A stretch of DNA of 64,000 bases from CBINFS01 sp966250015 (lineage in GTDB: Bacteria > Bacteroidota > Rhodothermia > Rhodothermales > DASSAV01): assembly GCA_966250015.1 (NCBI GenBank), contig CBINFS010000009.1:72772-136771 (forward strand). The letters run 5' to 3'. Below, piece by piece: positions 1-7,690 of the stretch (positions within the stretch are counted from its first letter, which is position 1; the number at the start of each line of letters is the position of its first letter). The position numbers and the translations under genes are program-made. Below the pieces are notes generated by a model. It was not told the origin of the DNA. It ran no database searches and saw nothing but the letters and a program-made list of their open reading frames with translations.

Positions 1-2
1 TA

Positions 3-41
3 ATGCTGGAAATTGCTGAGAGCGATGACGTCCGTTTGTAA
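3..41 (+). CDS. Possible C-terminal end of an unidentified upstream gene (partial)
   Basis: One + frame is open from the window edge to a TAA at 39-41 and reads MLEIAESDDVRL at its end. A terminator-like hairpin follows about 50 bases later, as expected behind the last gene of a unit. The rest lies outside the window, so no function can be given. It could also be chance. Confidence 0.3.
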   Translation: MLEIAESDDVRL

Positions 42-90
42 CCGGATGATGACGGAAGGTTTCTGGATGGAATGACCCACCAAGCCATTC

Positions 91-117
91 ACCCGGGATA
101 ATTCTGCCGGGTTTTTG
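91..117 (+). terminator. Rho-independent terminator
   Basis: The 6-bp stem ACCCGG (91-96) / CCGGGT (107-112) has a 10-base loop and runs into a short T tract (112-116). It probably ends a + strand unit coming from left of the window. Confidence 0.6.
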
Positions 118-247
118 GGGCGATTAAATGCATTACGAGATCGCACGACAACGCAGTACCACACCGCGCCCTTTTCACAGATAGCCCTTCCACCTTCGAT
201 GGAAAGTAGGGGACGGCGAAATGAAGGTAAAGGTCGAGAAAACGGCC

Positions 248-1195
248 TCAGGAACGCGTGCGAAGAACCATTGGATGGGCGTCCGGGCCAGGAGCGGTGA
301 CGGGTGACTTGCGAATCCCATATACGAGCTCGATCGAGGGTCGGGCATCTTTGATGCCGAAGCCGCGCCCAGCCAGCGTCTCCTCGTAAACGACGGTGTG
401 GAGGTCCCGGAACCCGCCAGAAAACTCGACCTCCTCCCCATCCACGGTAATCGAGCGATAGGTCGGCTGCTTTTCCCGGACGTGTTCGGGCAGATCGGCG
501 GCATCGACGGAAAGGAACCACTGGACGTCAGCCCGCTCGAGCTCCAAGAATCCGCCGATGCGTTCGCTTTCCTTGAGGTGGACGAGGCTTTTTCTAACGT
601 CGCCAAAGAGCCAGACGAGCAAATCGAAGAAGTGGATGCCGATGTTGGTGGCGACGCCGCCCGATTTCTGCTCGTCTCCTTTCCACGAGTATCGGTACCA
701 CGTACCCCGTGACGTGATGTAGCTCAGCCGGACACTGTGCCGTCGGCCGTTTCCTTCTTTCAGCCGCTCACGGAGCTCGATCAGGCGCGGGTGGACGCGA
801 AGCTGGAGGATGGTGAAGACCCGGTGGCCTGTTTCACCTTCGATTTCCTCTAATGCGTCTAGATTCCAGGGATTAAGAACGAGCGGCTTTTCGCAAACCG
901 CGTCCGCTCCGACGCGCAGGGCAAAGCGGATGTGGGCGTCGTGCAGGTGATTCGGCGAGCAGATGGTTACGTAATGGACGCGCTCCTCTTCTGGCCCGCG
1001 CCGCAGCTTCTCGACGTGGCGGTCGAACCGCTCGAACTCGGTAAAGAATGCCGCTTCAGGGAAATACTGGTCGATGATTCCGACCGAATCGTGCGGGTCG
1101 AGCGCCGCCACGAGCCGGTTCCCGGTAGCTTTGATGGCCTGAAGATGACGGGGGGCAATATATCCGGCCAGGCCGGTAAGGGCAAAGTTTTTCAT
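248..1195 (-). CDS. wlbA: UDP-N-acetylglucosaminuronate 3-dehydrogenase, WlbA/WbpB type (Gfo/Idh/MocA family)
   Basis: This NAD-dependent sugar-nucleotide dehydrogenase is expected to oxidise C3 of UDP-GlcNAcA, an early step toward 2,3-diamino uronic sugars (the UDP-ManNAc(3NAc)A route) in the cytoplasm. The 315-aa protein matches the WbpB/WlbA pattern as I know it along its whole length. It begins MKNFALTGLAGYIAPRHLQAI (Rossmann start), has CEKP with Lys103, then ITSRGTWY, the NIGIHFFDLL helix with a catalytic-type His, and ends with an FRDLHTVVYEETLAGRGFGI segment. It starts at an ATG and lies downstream of the fusion glycosyltransferase gene on the same strand, which suggests a shared role in a glycan made near the flagellins. 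Later pathway enzymes (aminotransferase, acetyltransferase, epimerase) are not in the window. The family call is firm; use for flagellin rather than lipopolysaccharide is inference. Confidence 0.88.
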   Translation of the reverse strand: MKNFALTGLAGYIAPRHLQAIKATGNRLVAALDPHDSVGIIDQYFPEAAFFTEFERFDRHVEKLRRGPEEERVHYVTICSPNHLHDAHIRFALRVGADAVCEKPLVLNPWNLDALEEIEGETGHRVFTILQLRVHPRLIELRERLKEGNGRRHSVRLSYITSRGTWYRYSWKGDEQKSGGVATNIGIHFFDLLVWLFGDVRKSLVHLKESERIGGFLELERADVQWFLSVDAADLPEHVREKQPTYRSITVDGEEVEFSGGFRDLHTVVYEETLAGRGFGIKDARPSIELVYGIRKSPVTAPGPDAHPMVLRTRS

Positions 1196-1286
1196 AACCG
1201 GTACGTTTACAAACTACACGAGGACAAATCTGGTCATGTGCAAATCCAAAGGATCAGGAAAAGAGCTACCATTGTCCCGGTTCCCA

Positions 1287-3422
1287 TTAAACATGCAGGC
1301 GGCGGCAGGTCGCCTCCATTAGCAATCCATCTCGCATGGCGGGATTCTGCGACAAGTATTCAACAGCGTCCTTATTACCAGGCAGATAACTTTGAATAAA
1401 GCAGAACCGTTCAGGGTTAAATCCCCCTTCCCACAATACCTTTGCCAAAGTATACGGAGTAAACCAGAACTTATGATCAGAATTGATTATTTCCTCACAT
1501 GCAATAGCCGCTTTATAATTTTCAATTCTAAATGCATTGGGAACAGTTATTATGATCCGATCAACGTAGTCTGATAGCTTACTAGATATTGAAAGGAGAA
1601 AAGAAGTTGGATCGGCAATGTGTTCGAGTACTTCTCCGATAAGCAAATAGTCCCACTTCTGACGCAAAATGACGTCTGGAACGGGGTCGCGCTCAACGTC
1701 CATTTTAACGACGTGATAACCGAGTCTATTCGCCAGATTAATACCTTCCGAATTGACGTCAATACCGATACACTCCTGAGCCGCACTCGCCACGATTCCA
1801 TGGAGCCAATTACCTTGCCTAATCTTATTTTCTATGAGTGGCGCATGATCCGTACACCCAAGATCCAAAACCCTTTTCCCCGTAACCAAATGTTTTATCA
1901 GTTCTATACGGCCCTGGACTTCCGATCGACCCCCAGCTATCTTGAGGCGGAGGCTATTGGTAAACCTTTCACCTCTCAGAAAAGGTAAGGTACTTTCGTT
2001 AAACGTGATCCAATTCACCGTACCGTTACGGTCCGTTTCAGGCCTCGTAATAACGTGATGGACACGGTTGGCAAGTGGCTGTGATTCGCCGTTTATCTCC
2101 GTGTGCAAGGTTCTATTTTTGCCCAGCATATCAATCACGGTAATAATCGAGTCGAGCTGAGATTTAAAAGAATAATTCTCTTCGACTACCTTCCGATACC
2201 TCCGAGAATCATAGTCTGATTCCGTTATTTTTGAGATAAATTCTCTTGTCGTATTAAAAAGCCAATCTCTAGGGAAAAGTCTATCGGCTCCCCAGAAATT
2301 ATGTATTACTGGTTTTAATCCTCGTGCCGCTCCTTCCAAGATGTTATACGGACAGCCCTCATGAACACTCGTTGAAACGATGTATTGTTTGTCCTGCAGC
2401 CAGGAGTTGATATCGCTTATCCAACCATAATGAATGATATTTTCATTAAGCCCGAGCGACTCAATCATGTGCTCGATGTAAATCTGATATCTCTGCTCCT
2501 GGTAGGCGCCGGCAATGTGGATTTTATATCTCTCATCGATTTTAACCAGCTCATGCGCAAGCTGTATTAGAAATGCCGGATTTTTCTTATGATTAATATT
2601 CGCGACAAAAGCAAGATCGAAACCTGGTTTTCTATCGACAAATTCGAATTCCTGCGTATTTATTCCATTCGGTATTACCTGAACGACTGTCTGTTTTTCC
2701 AGAGCCGGCACCTTGGATAGCAGAATGTCGCGAATATGAGGCGCGACGAGTACGAGGCTATCGACAAAAGACCAATCGAACTGCGTGGGCCAATCGGTCA
2801 GGGCTTCATAACTATGTAGCCTGCAAATAATTTTTGCCGTCTTTTTGAGCTTCTGAGCCGAATGCATGATGATGTTGTCGAACCATTCGAACCACACCAC
2901 ATCGGCCCAGTCCATCGCTTCCTGGATCCGCCCCAGCTCCACGGTACGAGTAAAGTGCAGGACCCGCACATCGTGTATTTGCCCGACCTCACGCTCGATG
3001 TCGGTAATGAACTTCGTATCCGGGCCACACACAAAGGCTATTTTTAGTTGTTTGCTTCCGGTGGCCTCACTTTCGCCCAGCTGTTTCACGATTTGACCGC
3101 GTAGGTTCGAGACGAACTCCGCATTTTCGAGGCACGAACCATACTTATCGATAGCCTCCAACGCCAGATCGGGAGCCTCCTGTGCAACCAACATTTCAAC
3201 CAGCTCAACTAGGGCATCTTCTCTGCTGGGGTTGACTTCAAGCACCCTCTCGAAAAAGGTGGCGGCAGATACAACCTCACCAATTTCGCAAGACAGACGT
3301 GCAGCTCGAAGCAGCACTTCGACATCGTCGGGATTCTTTTCGAGTAGATGTTCGATGGCTTCAACGCCTTCATCAATTTTCCTCGACGCAATCAGGGCAT
3401 CGATATCATGGTAGGTCAACAT
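1287..3422 (-). CDS. TPR - GT-B glycosyltransferase - SAM methyltransferase fusion protein
   Basis: A 711-aa protein with three parts. Residues 1-110 look like TPR helices. Residues about 126-430 form a family-4-like GT-B glycosyltransferase with VIPNGINT at about 249 and an EX7E motif (Glu355/Glu363 in HEGCPYNILEGAARG). Residues about 500-690 form a class I SAM methyltransferase with motif I RVLDLGCTD at 517-525 and EVLEHI at 597-602. Such a protein would add a sugar and methylate a sugar or the glycan chain. It stands divergently upstream of the flagellin genes and a second TPR glycosyltransferase lies just beyond them, so flagellin glycosylation is the favoured but unproven role. The start ATG is preceded by AGGA. 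The segment at about 1390-2700, covering the GT and methyltransferase parts, looks more AT-rich than the TPR part and the neighbours, which hints at a mosaic or transferred gene. Confidence 0.82.
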   Translation of the reverse strand: MLTYHDIDALIASRKIDEGVEAIEHLLEKNPDDVEVLLRAARLSCEIGEVVSAATFFERVLEVNPSREDALVELVEMLVAQEAPDLALEAIDKYGSCLENAEFVSNLRGQIVKQLGESEATGSKQLKIAFVCGPDTKFITDIEREVGQIHDVRVLHFTRTVELGRIQEAMDWADVVWFEWFDNIIMHSAQKLKKTAKIICRLHSYEALTDWPTQFDWSFVDSLVLVAPHIRDILLSKVPALEKQTVVQVIPNGINTQEFEFVDRKPGFDLAFVANINHKKNPAFLIQLAHELVKIDERYKIHIAGAYQEQRYQIYIEHMIESLGLNENIIHYGWISDINSWLQDKQYIVSTSVHEGCPYNILEGAARGLKPVIHNFWGADRLFPRDWLFNTTREFISKITESDYDSRRYRKVVEENYSFKSQLDSIITVIDMLGKNRTLHTEINGESQPLANRVHHVITRPETDRNGTVNWITFNESTLPFLRGERFTNSLRLKIAGGRSEVQGRIELIKHLVTGKRVLDLGCTDHAPLIENKIRQGNWLHGIVASAAQECIGIDVNSEGINLANRLGYHVVKMDVERDPVPDVILRQKWDYLLIGEVLEHIADPTSFLLSISSKLSDYVDRIIITVPNAFRIENYKAAIACEEIINSDHKFWFTPYTLAKVLWEGGFNPERFCFIQSYLPGNKDAVEYLSQNPAMRDGLLMEATCRRLHV

Positions 3423-3754
3423 GTAGGAGTCCTGTATTATATAGGTTGACGGCTAATGATTGTCCGGAAAGTCCCGTCCTCACCTCGTGTATCAGTCGGT
3501 CCCCAGGCAGAAGGCGCGTGATCTTCAATCAAACAGTATAGGAAGAGGCTGATCAACGATTTTTTCAGGCGTCACTTCCTATGTCTGCGCCGTGTCGCGT
3601 CGCCAATCAGGGCATTTATCGCAGAGAATCCATCCCCGGGCAATGTTTTCCGGTAAAACGGCAAATCTTCCAAAAAACGCTGTTTTTCGCCGAAAAAAAG
3701 GGCTATAGACCCATTCCAAAAGCGAGAAAGCACGGATTTTCTGAGTAGCAAATT
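3423..3754. other. Divergent intergenic region upstream of flagellin 1
   Basis: This spacer lies between the divergent fusion glycosyltransferase and flagellin 1. It contains a T-rich/A-rich palindrome (TTTTCGCCGAAAA near 3685) that could be an operator or leader hairpin. I see no convincing coding frame. The flagellin promoter begins directly after it. Confidence 0.4.
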
Positions 3755-3781
3755 TAAGTCCCGATTACCCCGTGCCGATAC
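3755..3781 (+). promoter_or_regulatory. Sigma28 (FliA)-type promoter of flagellin 1
   Basis: TAAG at 3755-3758, 15 bases, then GCCGATAC at 3774-3781. This is close to the known FliA consensus TAAA-N15-GCCGATAA. It lies about 75 bases before the flagellin ATG, and fliA itself is at 50890. Confidence 0.85.
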
Positions 3782-3856
3782 CTGCCTCAGAGCCAAGCAG
3801 GCTCAAACGCCAGAACCAATCCAATAAATAACAGACCTTTATAGGGAGGCACAACC

Positions 3857-4677
3857 ATGGGATTCGGAGATACTTCCCGCATCAACACCAACGTTCAGGC
3901 GCTTCAGGCCTACAATAACCTGAACAAGACAAATGCGCAGCTCGGGCTGCGCCAGCTGCGGCTCTCAACCGGCAGCCGCATCAACCAGGCCGAAGACGAT
4001 TCGGCCGGCTACTCGATCAGCAAGAAGCTCGAAGCACGCGTGCGCGGTCAGGCTCAAGCACTGGCCAACATCGGCGATGCCAAGAGCATGCTCACCGTCG
4101 CCGAGGGCAGCCTCAACTCGATCATGGAAATTCTCCAGACCATGAAAGAGAAGGTCGTCCAGGCGGCCAACGACTCGATGGGCGTTTCTGAACGCACCGC
4201 CATCGAAAACCACCTCAAGGAGCTGTCGAAAGAGGTCGATGACATCATCAAGGATACGACCTTCAACGGAACGTCGCTCTTCAGCGCAGGAGGCATGAAC
4301 TTTACGTTCCAGGTAAATGCCGAGAAAGGCGACACCTTCGCCGTATCCATCGCTTCCTTGAGTGTTGCCGTGCTGAGCATCGCGGATTCTGACCTGACAG
4401 TCGACAGCGCCACCAACGCATCGGCTGCCCTCGGCAAGATCGACGCAGGCATTCAGCGCGTGGCCGACCACCTCGCCAAACTCGGCGACAGCCAGAAGCG
4501 GCTCACGTTCAAGCAGGAGAACCTGACGACGGCGATGAACAACTACGAAGCTGCACGCAGCCGTATCGCGGACGCAGACTTTGCCAAAGAACAGATGGAG
4601 ATCGTCAAGCTCCAGATCCTGCAACAGACCGGCACGGCGTCCCTCGCGCAGGCCAACGCCGCACCACAGTCCGTCCT
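3857..4677 (+). repeat. Direct repeat, copy 1 (flagellin coding sequence)
   Basis: This is repeated at 4873-5693 (offset 1016). The only difference I see is A at 3872 versus T at 4888. Translations in the other frames also agree, so synonymous positions match as well. Confidence 0.93.
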
Positions 4678-4696
4678 GTCCTTGATGGGTGGTTGA
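3857..4696 (+). CDS. fliC: Flagellin (copy 1)
   Basis: Filament subunit exported through the flagellar type III apparatus. The 279-aa protein has the conserved N-terminal D0/D1 helices (RINTNVQALQAYNNL, LSTGSRINQAEDDSAGYSI) and the C-terminal D1/D0 helices (NYEAARSRIADADFAKEQ, ANAAPQSVLSL). Only about 50-60 central residues lie between them, so the exposed D2/D3 domains are essentially absent. The ATG is preceded by AGGGAGG (3843-3849). A FliA-type promoter lies upstream. It differs from copy 2 at codon 6 (Thr versus Ser) and in the last residues (LMGG versus LF). Nearby glycosyltransferases suggest the short central loop could be modified. Confidence 0.97.
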   Translation: MGFGDTSRINTNVQALQAYNNLNKTNAQLGLRQLRLSTGSRINQAEDDSAGYSISKKLEARVRGQAQALANIGDAKSMLTVAEGSLNSIMEILQTMKEKVVQAANDSMGVSERTAIENHLKELSKEVDDIIKDTTFNGTSLFSAGGMNFTFQVNAEKGDTFAVSIASLSVAVLSIADSDLTVDSATNASAALGKIDAGIQRVADHLAKLGDSQKRLTFKQENLTTAMNNYEAARSRIADADFAKEQMEIVKLQILQQTGTASLAQANAAPQSVLSLMGG

Positions 4697-4722
4697 TCAA
4701 CAATACTTACTTAGAAAACCTG

Positions 4723-4763
4723 GAAGGGCCCATCCCGCATCCCCATACGAGTCTGGGCCCTTC
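4723..4763 (+). terminator. Strong hairpin after flagellin 1 (possible attenuator or terminator)
   Basis: A perfect 10-bp stem, GAAGGGCCCA (4723-4732) / TGGGCCCTTC (4754-4763), lies 27 bases after the flagellin 1 stop. There is no long T tract, so it may act as partial termination or as a 3' stabilising structure rather than a full terminator. Confidence 0.55.
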
Positions 4764-4774
4764 ATTCGAGACCA

Positions 4775-4840
4775 CGTGGATAACCTTCCACGGATAGCCT
4801 TAGTGCGGTGGACACTTGGCTTTGGTCCCTTCGGTCCACC
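4775..4840 (+). repeat. Two further hairpins between the flagellin genes
   Basis: CGTGGA (4775-4780) pairs with TCCACG (4787-4792), and GGTGGAC (4807-4813) pairs with GTCCACC (4834-4840). The second lies just before the flagellin 2 ribosome binding region. No sigma28 promoter is visible here, so these may shape transcript processing or translation of copy 2. Confidence 0.45.
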
Positions 4841-4872
4841 ATTGCCGTAAACGCAACGGAGGAATAAAAACA

Positions 4873-5693
4873 ATGGGATTCGGAGATTCTTCCCGCATCA
4901 ACACCAACGTTCAGGCGCTTCAGGCCTACAATAACCTGAACAAGACAAATGCGCAGCTCGGGCTGCGCCAGCTGCGGCTCTCAACCGGCAGCCGCATCAA
5001 CCAGGCCGAAGACGATTCGGCCGGCTACTCGATCAGCAAGAAGCTCGAAGCACGCGTGCGCGGTCAGGCTCAAGCACTGGCCAACATCGGCGATGCCAAG
5101 AGCATGCTCACCGTCGCCGAGGGCAGCCTCAACTCGATCATGGAAATTCTCCAGACCATGAAAGAGAAGGTCGTCCAGGCGGCCAACGACTCGATGGGCG
5201 TTTCTGAACGCACCGCCATCGAAAACCACCTCAAGGAGCTGTCGAAAGAGGTCGATGACATCATCAAGGATACGACCTTCAACGGAACGTCGCTCTTCAG
5301 CGCAGGAGGCATGAACTTTACGTTCCAGGTAAATGCCGAGAAAGGCGACACCTTCGCCGTATCCATCGCTTCCTTGAGTGTTGCCGTGCTGAGCATCGCG
5401 GATTCTGACCTGACAGTCGACAGCGCCACCAACGCATCGGCTGCCCTCGGCAAGATCGACGCAGGCATTCAGCGCGTGGCCGACCACCTCGCCAAACTCG
5501 GCGACAGCCAGAAGCGGCTCACGTTCAAGCAGGAGAACCTGACGACGGCGATGAACAACTACGAAGCTGCACGCAGCCGTATCGCGGACGCAGACTTTGC
5601 CAAAGAACAGATGGAGATCGTCAAGCTCCAGATCCTGCAACAGACCGGCACGGCGTCCCTCGCGCAGGCCAACGCCGCACCACAGTCCGTCCT
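4873..5693 (+). repeat. Direct repeat, copy 2 (flagellin coding sequence)
   Basis: Partner of 3857-4677. Identity stops abruptly at codon 274, after which the two genes have unrelated 3' ends and spacers. This pattern fits recent duplication or gene conversion. Confidence 0.93.
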
Positions 5694-5706
5694 TTCGCTG
5701 TTTTAA
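4873..5706 (+). CDS. fliC: Flagellin (copy 2)
   Basis: Second filament subunit, 277 aa, the same protein as copy 1 except Ser6 and the C-terminus (SVLSLF). I place the start at the ATG at 4873. It aligns exactly with copy 1 and has a GGAGG five to ten bases ahead, whereas the longer frame opening at 4816 adds an unrelated leader. No separate FliA promoter is seen, so read-through from copy 1 or an unrecognised promoter must supply the message. An intrinsic terminator follows at 5791. The terminal Phe ending resembles the hydrophobic ends usual in flagellins more than the MGG end of copy 1 does. Confidence 0.97.
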   Translation: MGFGDSSRINTNVQALQAYNNLNKTNAQLGLRQLRLSTGSRINQAEDDSAGYSISKKLEARVRGQAQALANIGDAKSMLTVAEGSLNSIMEILQTMKEKVVQAANDSMGVSERTAIENHLKELSKEVDDIIKDTTFNGTSLFSAGGMNFTFQVNAEKGDTFAVSIASLSVAVLSIADSDLTVDSATNASAALGKIDAGIQRVADHLAKLGDSQKRLTFKQENLTTAMNNYEAARSRIADADFAKEQMEIVKLQILQQTGTASLAQANAAPQSVLSLF

Positions 5707-5790
5707 ACCCAAACTGATACCGCCCAAGGTTATCGGTTCTGGCGAGGCGAATCCCATGGGCGTGGTCGTCCTCACAGAGGCGGTCAGGAT

Positions 5791-5827
5791 GTAGCCCCTC
5801 AGGTAAAACTGGGGGGCTACTTCTTTT
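5791..5827 (+). terminator. Intrinsic terminator after the flagellin pair
   Basis: GTAGCCCC (5791-5798) pairs with GGGGCTAC (5813-5820), with extra CAG/CTG pairing inside, followed by TTCTTTTC. It separates the flagellins from the convergent glycosyltransferase gene and may serve both strands. Confidence 0.8.
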
Positions 5828-5851
5828 CATACAAGTATTTCAAATAAACAA

Positions 5852-7033
5852 CTATGCGGCTTGGGACTCTCTCTCTTGCAAAATGAGACCCACCTTGAGT
5901 CGCTCGACAAGCTCGCCAATCATTTCCAAATTCAGATCGTCTCTATCGGCCAGGGCGGTAAAGGCTGATCCAAAGGTTTCCAAACCAGCTCTAGTGCAAA
6001 GATTTCCAAGGCTCCTCACTAACGATTTCGGATCGAGCATAAAGCGAACCGAAATGTCAGCCTGCTGATTGATCTTATATGCCTCCAGAAAAAACAGTAA
6101 TCCATTAAGCATCTGCTGAGCAGACATCAGGGCAAGCGCCGTCGTATAGTAAGCCACGGGCTCAGTCCGATTTATGCTCAACATTTCATTCGAGTGAATG
6201 AGGGCCGACGACGGTTCGTTCAGTTTGAGTGCAGCCTGTGCGGCCAGCAAATGGGCGTAGAAGGCGTTCTCAGCAGTGAGCTCTTCGAAGCGCATGTTGC
6301 CATATACTTGGAGCACTTTGTCGTACTGCTCCAGGACAAAGTACGATACCCCCAGTTGGAAGGCGTAGTAGGCACGAAGGTGATCATTGGGAGCGTTGTC
6401 GTGCTCATCCCAGAGGAGTTGTAAGCGCGCGCCGTACTTCTCTTTCATCTTATCGGCATTGTGCGCATAGCCAGTATGGATGATCTCCGCATCCGCCTGT
6501 AAAATGACGCTACCTGTTTTCCTGGCATAAGCTACGATGACGTCGCGAATCTGGTTGTGTACACTCCCCCAGTACCGGACGGACGGGTGGTTGGGGATAA
6601 TCCTTTCCTGATAGATGCGATCCGCTGCCATGATCTGTCCTTCACGCATCAGATTCCGCACGATGAGCTGAACGGCCGCAATATCAGGTTCCTGGATAGT
6701 CCGACGAATCAGCTTCCAGTGATCCAGTTCCGGAATGTACTCGTCGCCGTCCAGGATGAGAATGTAGTCACCGGTGGCGAGGTCGAAGCTGTAGTTCCTG
6801 GCTTTGGAAAACGAATTCGGCCACTCAATTTCTTCGAACACATCCGCATATCGACGGGCGATGTCCTGGGTGCCGTCAGTGGAACCAGTATCCACCACCA
6901 CGATCTCATCGACGTGTGGTCGGGCCAGGCTCAGACACTGCTCGAGTCCTTCGGCTTCGTTTTTTACGATCATACAAAGCGAAAGCCTGGGGCCTGTCGC
7001 CCTTTTCCGATATTTGCGGTTTGGTTTACTCAT
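5852..7033 (-). CDS. Family 2 glycosyltransferase with C-terminal TPR-like helices
   Basis: A 393-aa cytoplasmic protein. The N-terminal 200 residues form a GT-A fold: LSLCMIVKNEAEGLEQCL, VVVDTGSTDGT, and the metal-binding DGDE at 95-98 (DxD). Residues about 215-390 are alpha-helical repeats like TPRs. Known proteins of this build include SunS-like and flagellin-modifying transferases that use the helical part to hold a peptide acceptor. It is convergent with the flagellin pair and divergent from fliS, so I infer a protein acceptor, most simply flagellin. The donor sugar cannot be read from the sequence. Confidence 0.85.
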   Translation of the reverse strand: MSKPNRKYRKRATGPRLSLCMIVKNEAEGLEQCLSLARPHVDEIVVVDTGSTDGTQDIARRYADVFEEIEWPNSFSKARNYSFDLATGDYILILDGDEYIPELDHWKLIRRTIQEPDIAAVQLIVRNLMREGQIMAADRIYQERIIPNHPSVRYWGSVHNQIRDVIVAYARKTGSVILQADAEIIHTGYAHNADKMKEKYGARLQLLWDEHDNAPNDHLRAYYAFQLGVSYFVLEQYDKVLQVYGNMRFEELTAENAFYAHLLAAQAALKLNEPSSALIHSNEMLSINRTEPVAYYTTALALMSAQQMLNGLLFFLEAYKINQQADISVRFMLDPKSLVRSLGNLCTRAGLETFGSAFTALADRDDLNLEMIGELVERLKVGLILQERESQAA

Positions 7034-7175
7034 ATCAACAGGTTTGTACCACCCGATAGGACGTAGAACAATATTTTCAGTTCGTCTTATTGCGCATGTC
7101 GTGCCAAACTACCGAGTGAGCCTGGACCGAGGTCGCAGAAAGACATATCCTCCCTTTCCTGCCGCAGTTTTCACT

Positions 7176-7202
7176 TAAGTGAGGACGGTCAAATCCGATA
7201 CC
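7176..7202 (+). promoter_or_regulatory. Sigma28-type promoter of fliS-fliD-fliT
   Basis: TAAG at 7176-7179, 15 bases, then CCGATACC at 7195-7202. It is about 110 bases upstream of fliS and matches the flagellin and flgM promoters. Confidence 0.8.
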
Positions 7203-7313
7203 ATCAACATAAATGAATGACGTCCGGAAACCGTAAATCGGAAAGGATGTCAATCCAACACGGAAATTCCTTCCTGAGAATAGATTTGGTGAGAATCAAA
7301 GAGCACAGTAATT

Positions 7314-7634
7314 ATGAGTAACGGATTTCTCGTTCGTCAATACCAGCAACAAGCAATCATGTCTTCAACGCCTGAAATGCTGGTCGCCAAAATGTATGAC
7401 CTCGCCATTTCAGCCTGCCATCGGGACGATCGCAGTAAGCTCAGAAAGGTACTTGCCGAATTGATATCCAGCCTGAATTTTGAAAAGGGCGGAGAAATTG
7501 CTGGCAGACTCTATAATCTGTACGAGTATTGTATGGAGCAAAGCGTCTCCGGCGACCTGAAACCAATTGTCGACATTTTGACGGGACTTCGTGACGCGTG
7601 GAATCAGGGAGTCCTTTGCAGGAAAGCCGCCTGA
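7314..7634 (+). CDS. fliS: Flagellin export chaperone FliS
   Basis: A 106-aa all-helical protein. It carries the FliS signature near its start (RQYQQQAIMSSTPEMLVAKM), where a tyrosine/glutamine-rich segment precedes the helix that binds the flagellin C-terminus. The length is slightly short for the family (about 125). It keeps unpolymerised flagellin soluble in the cytoplasm and hands it to the export gate. It is followed by fliD after 56 bases under the same FliA-type promoter. The Shine-Dalgarno is weak. Confidence 0.9.
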   Translation: MSNGFLVRQYQQQAIMSSTPEMLVAKMYDLAISACHRDDRSKLRKVLAELISSLNFEKGGEIAGRLYNLYEYCMEQSVSGDLKPIVDILTGLRDAWNQGVLCRKAA

Positions 7635-7690
7635 TACGCCTTCTCGCCATTTAATGAATCGACAATACTTCTATAAAAATTACTGAGACG

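Noticed and set aside
3965..5775. Long open frames on the minus strand opposite both flagellins (219 and 264 aa)
   Set aside because: They are antisense shadows of GC-rich flagellin codons, identical in both copies, with no family likeness.
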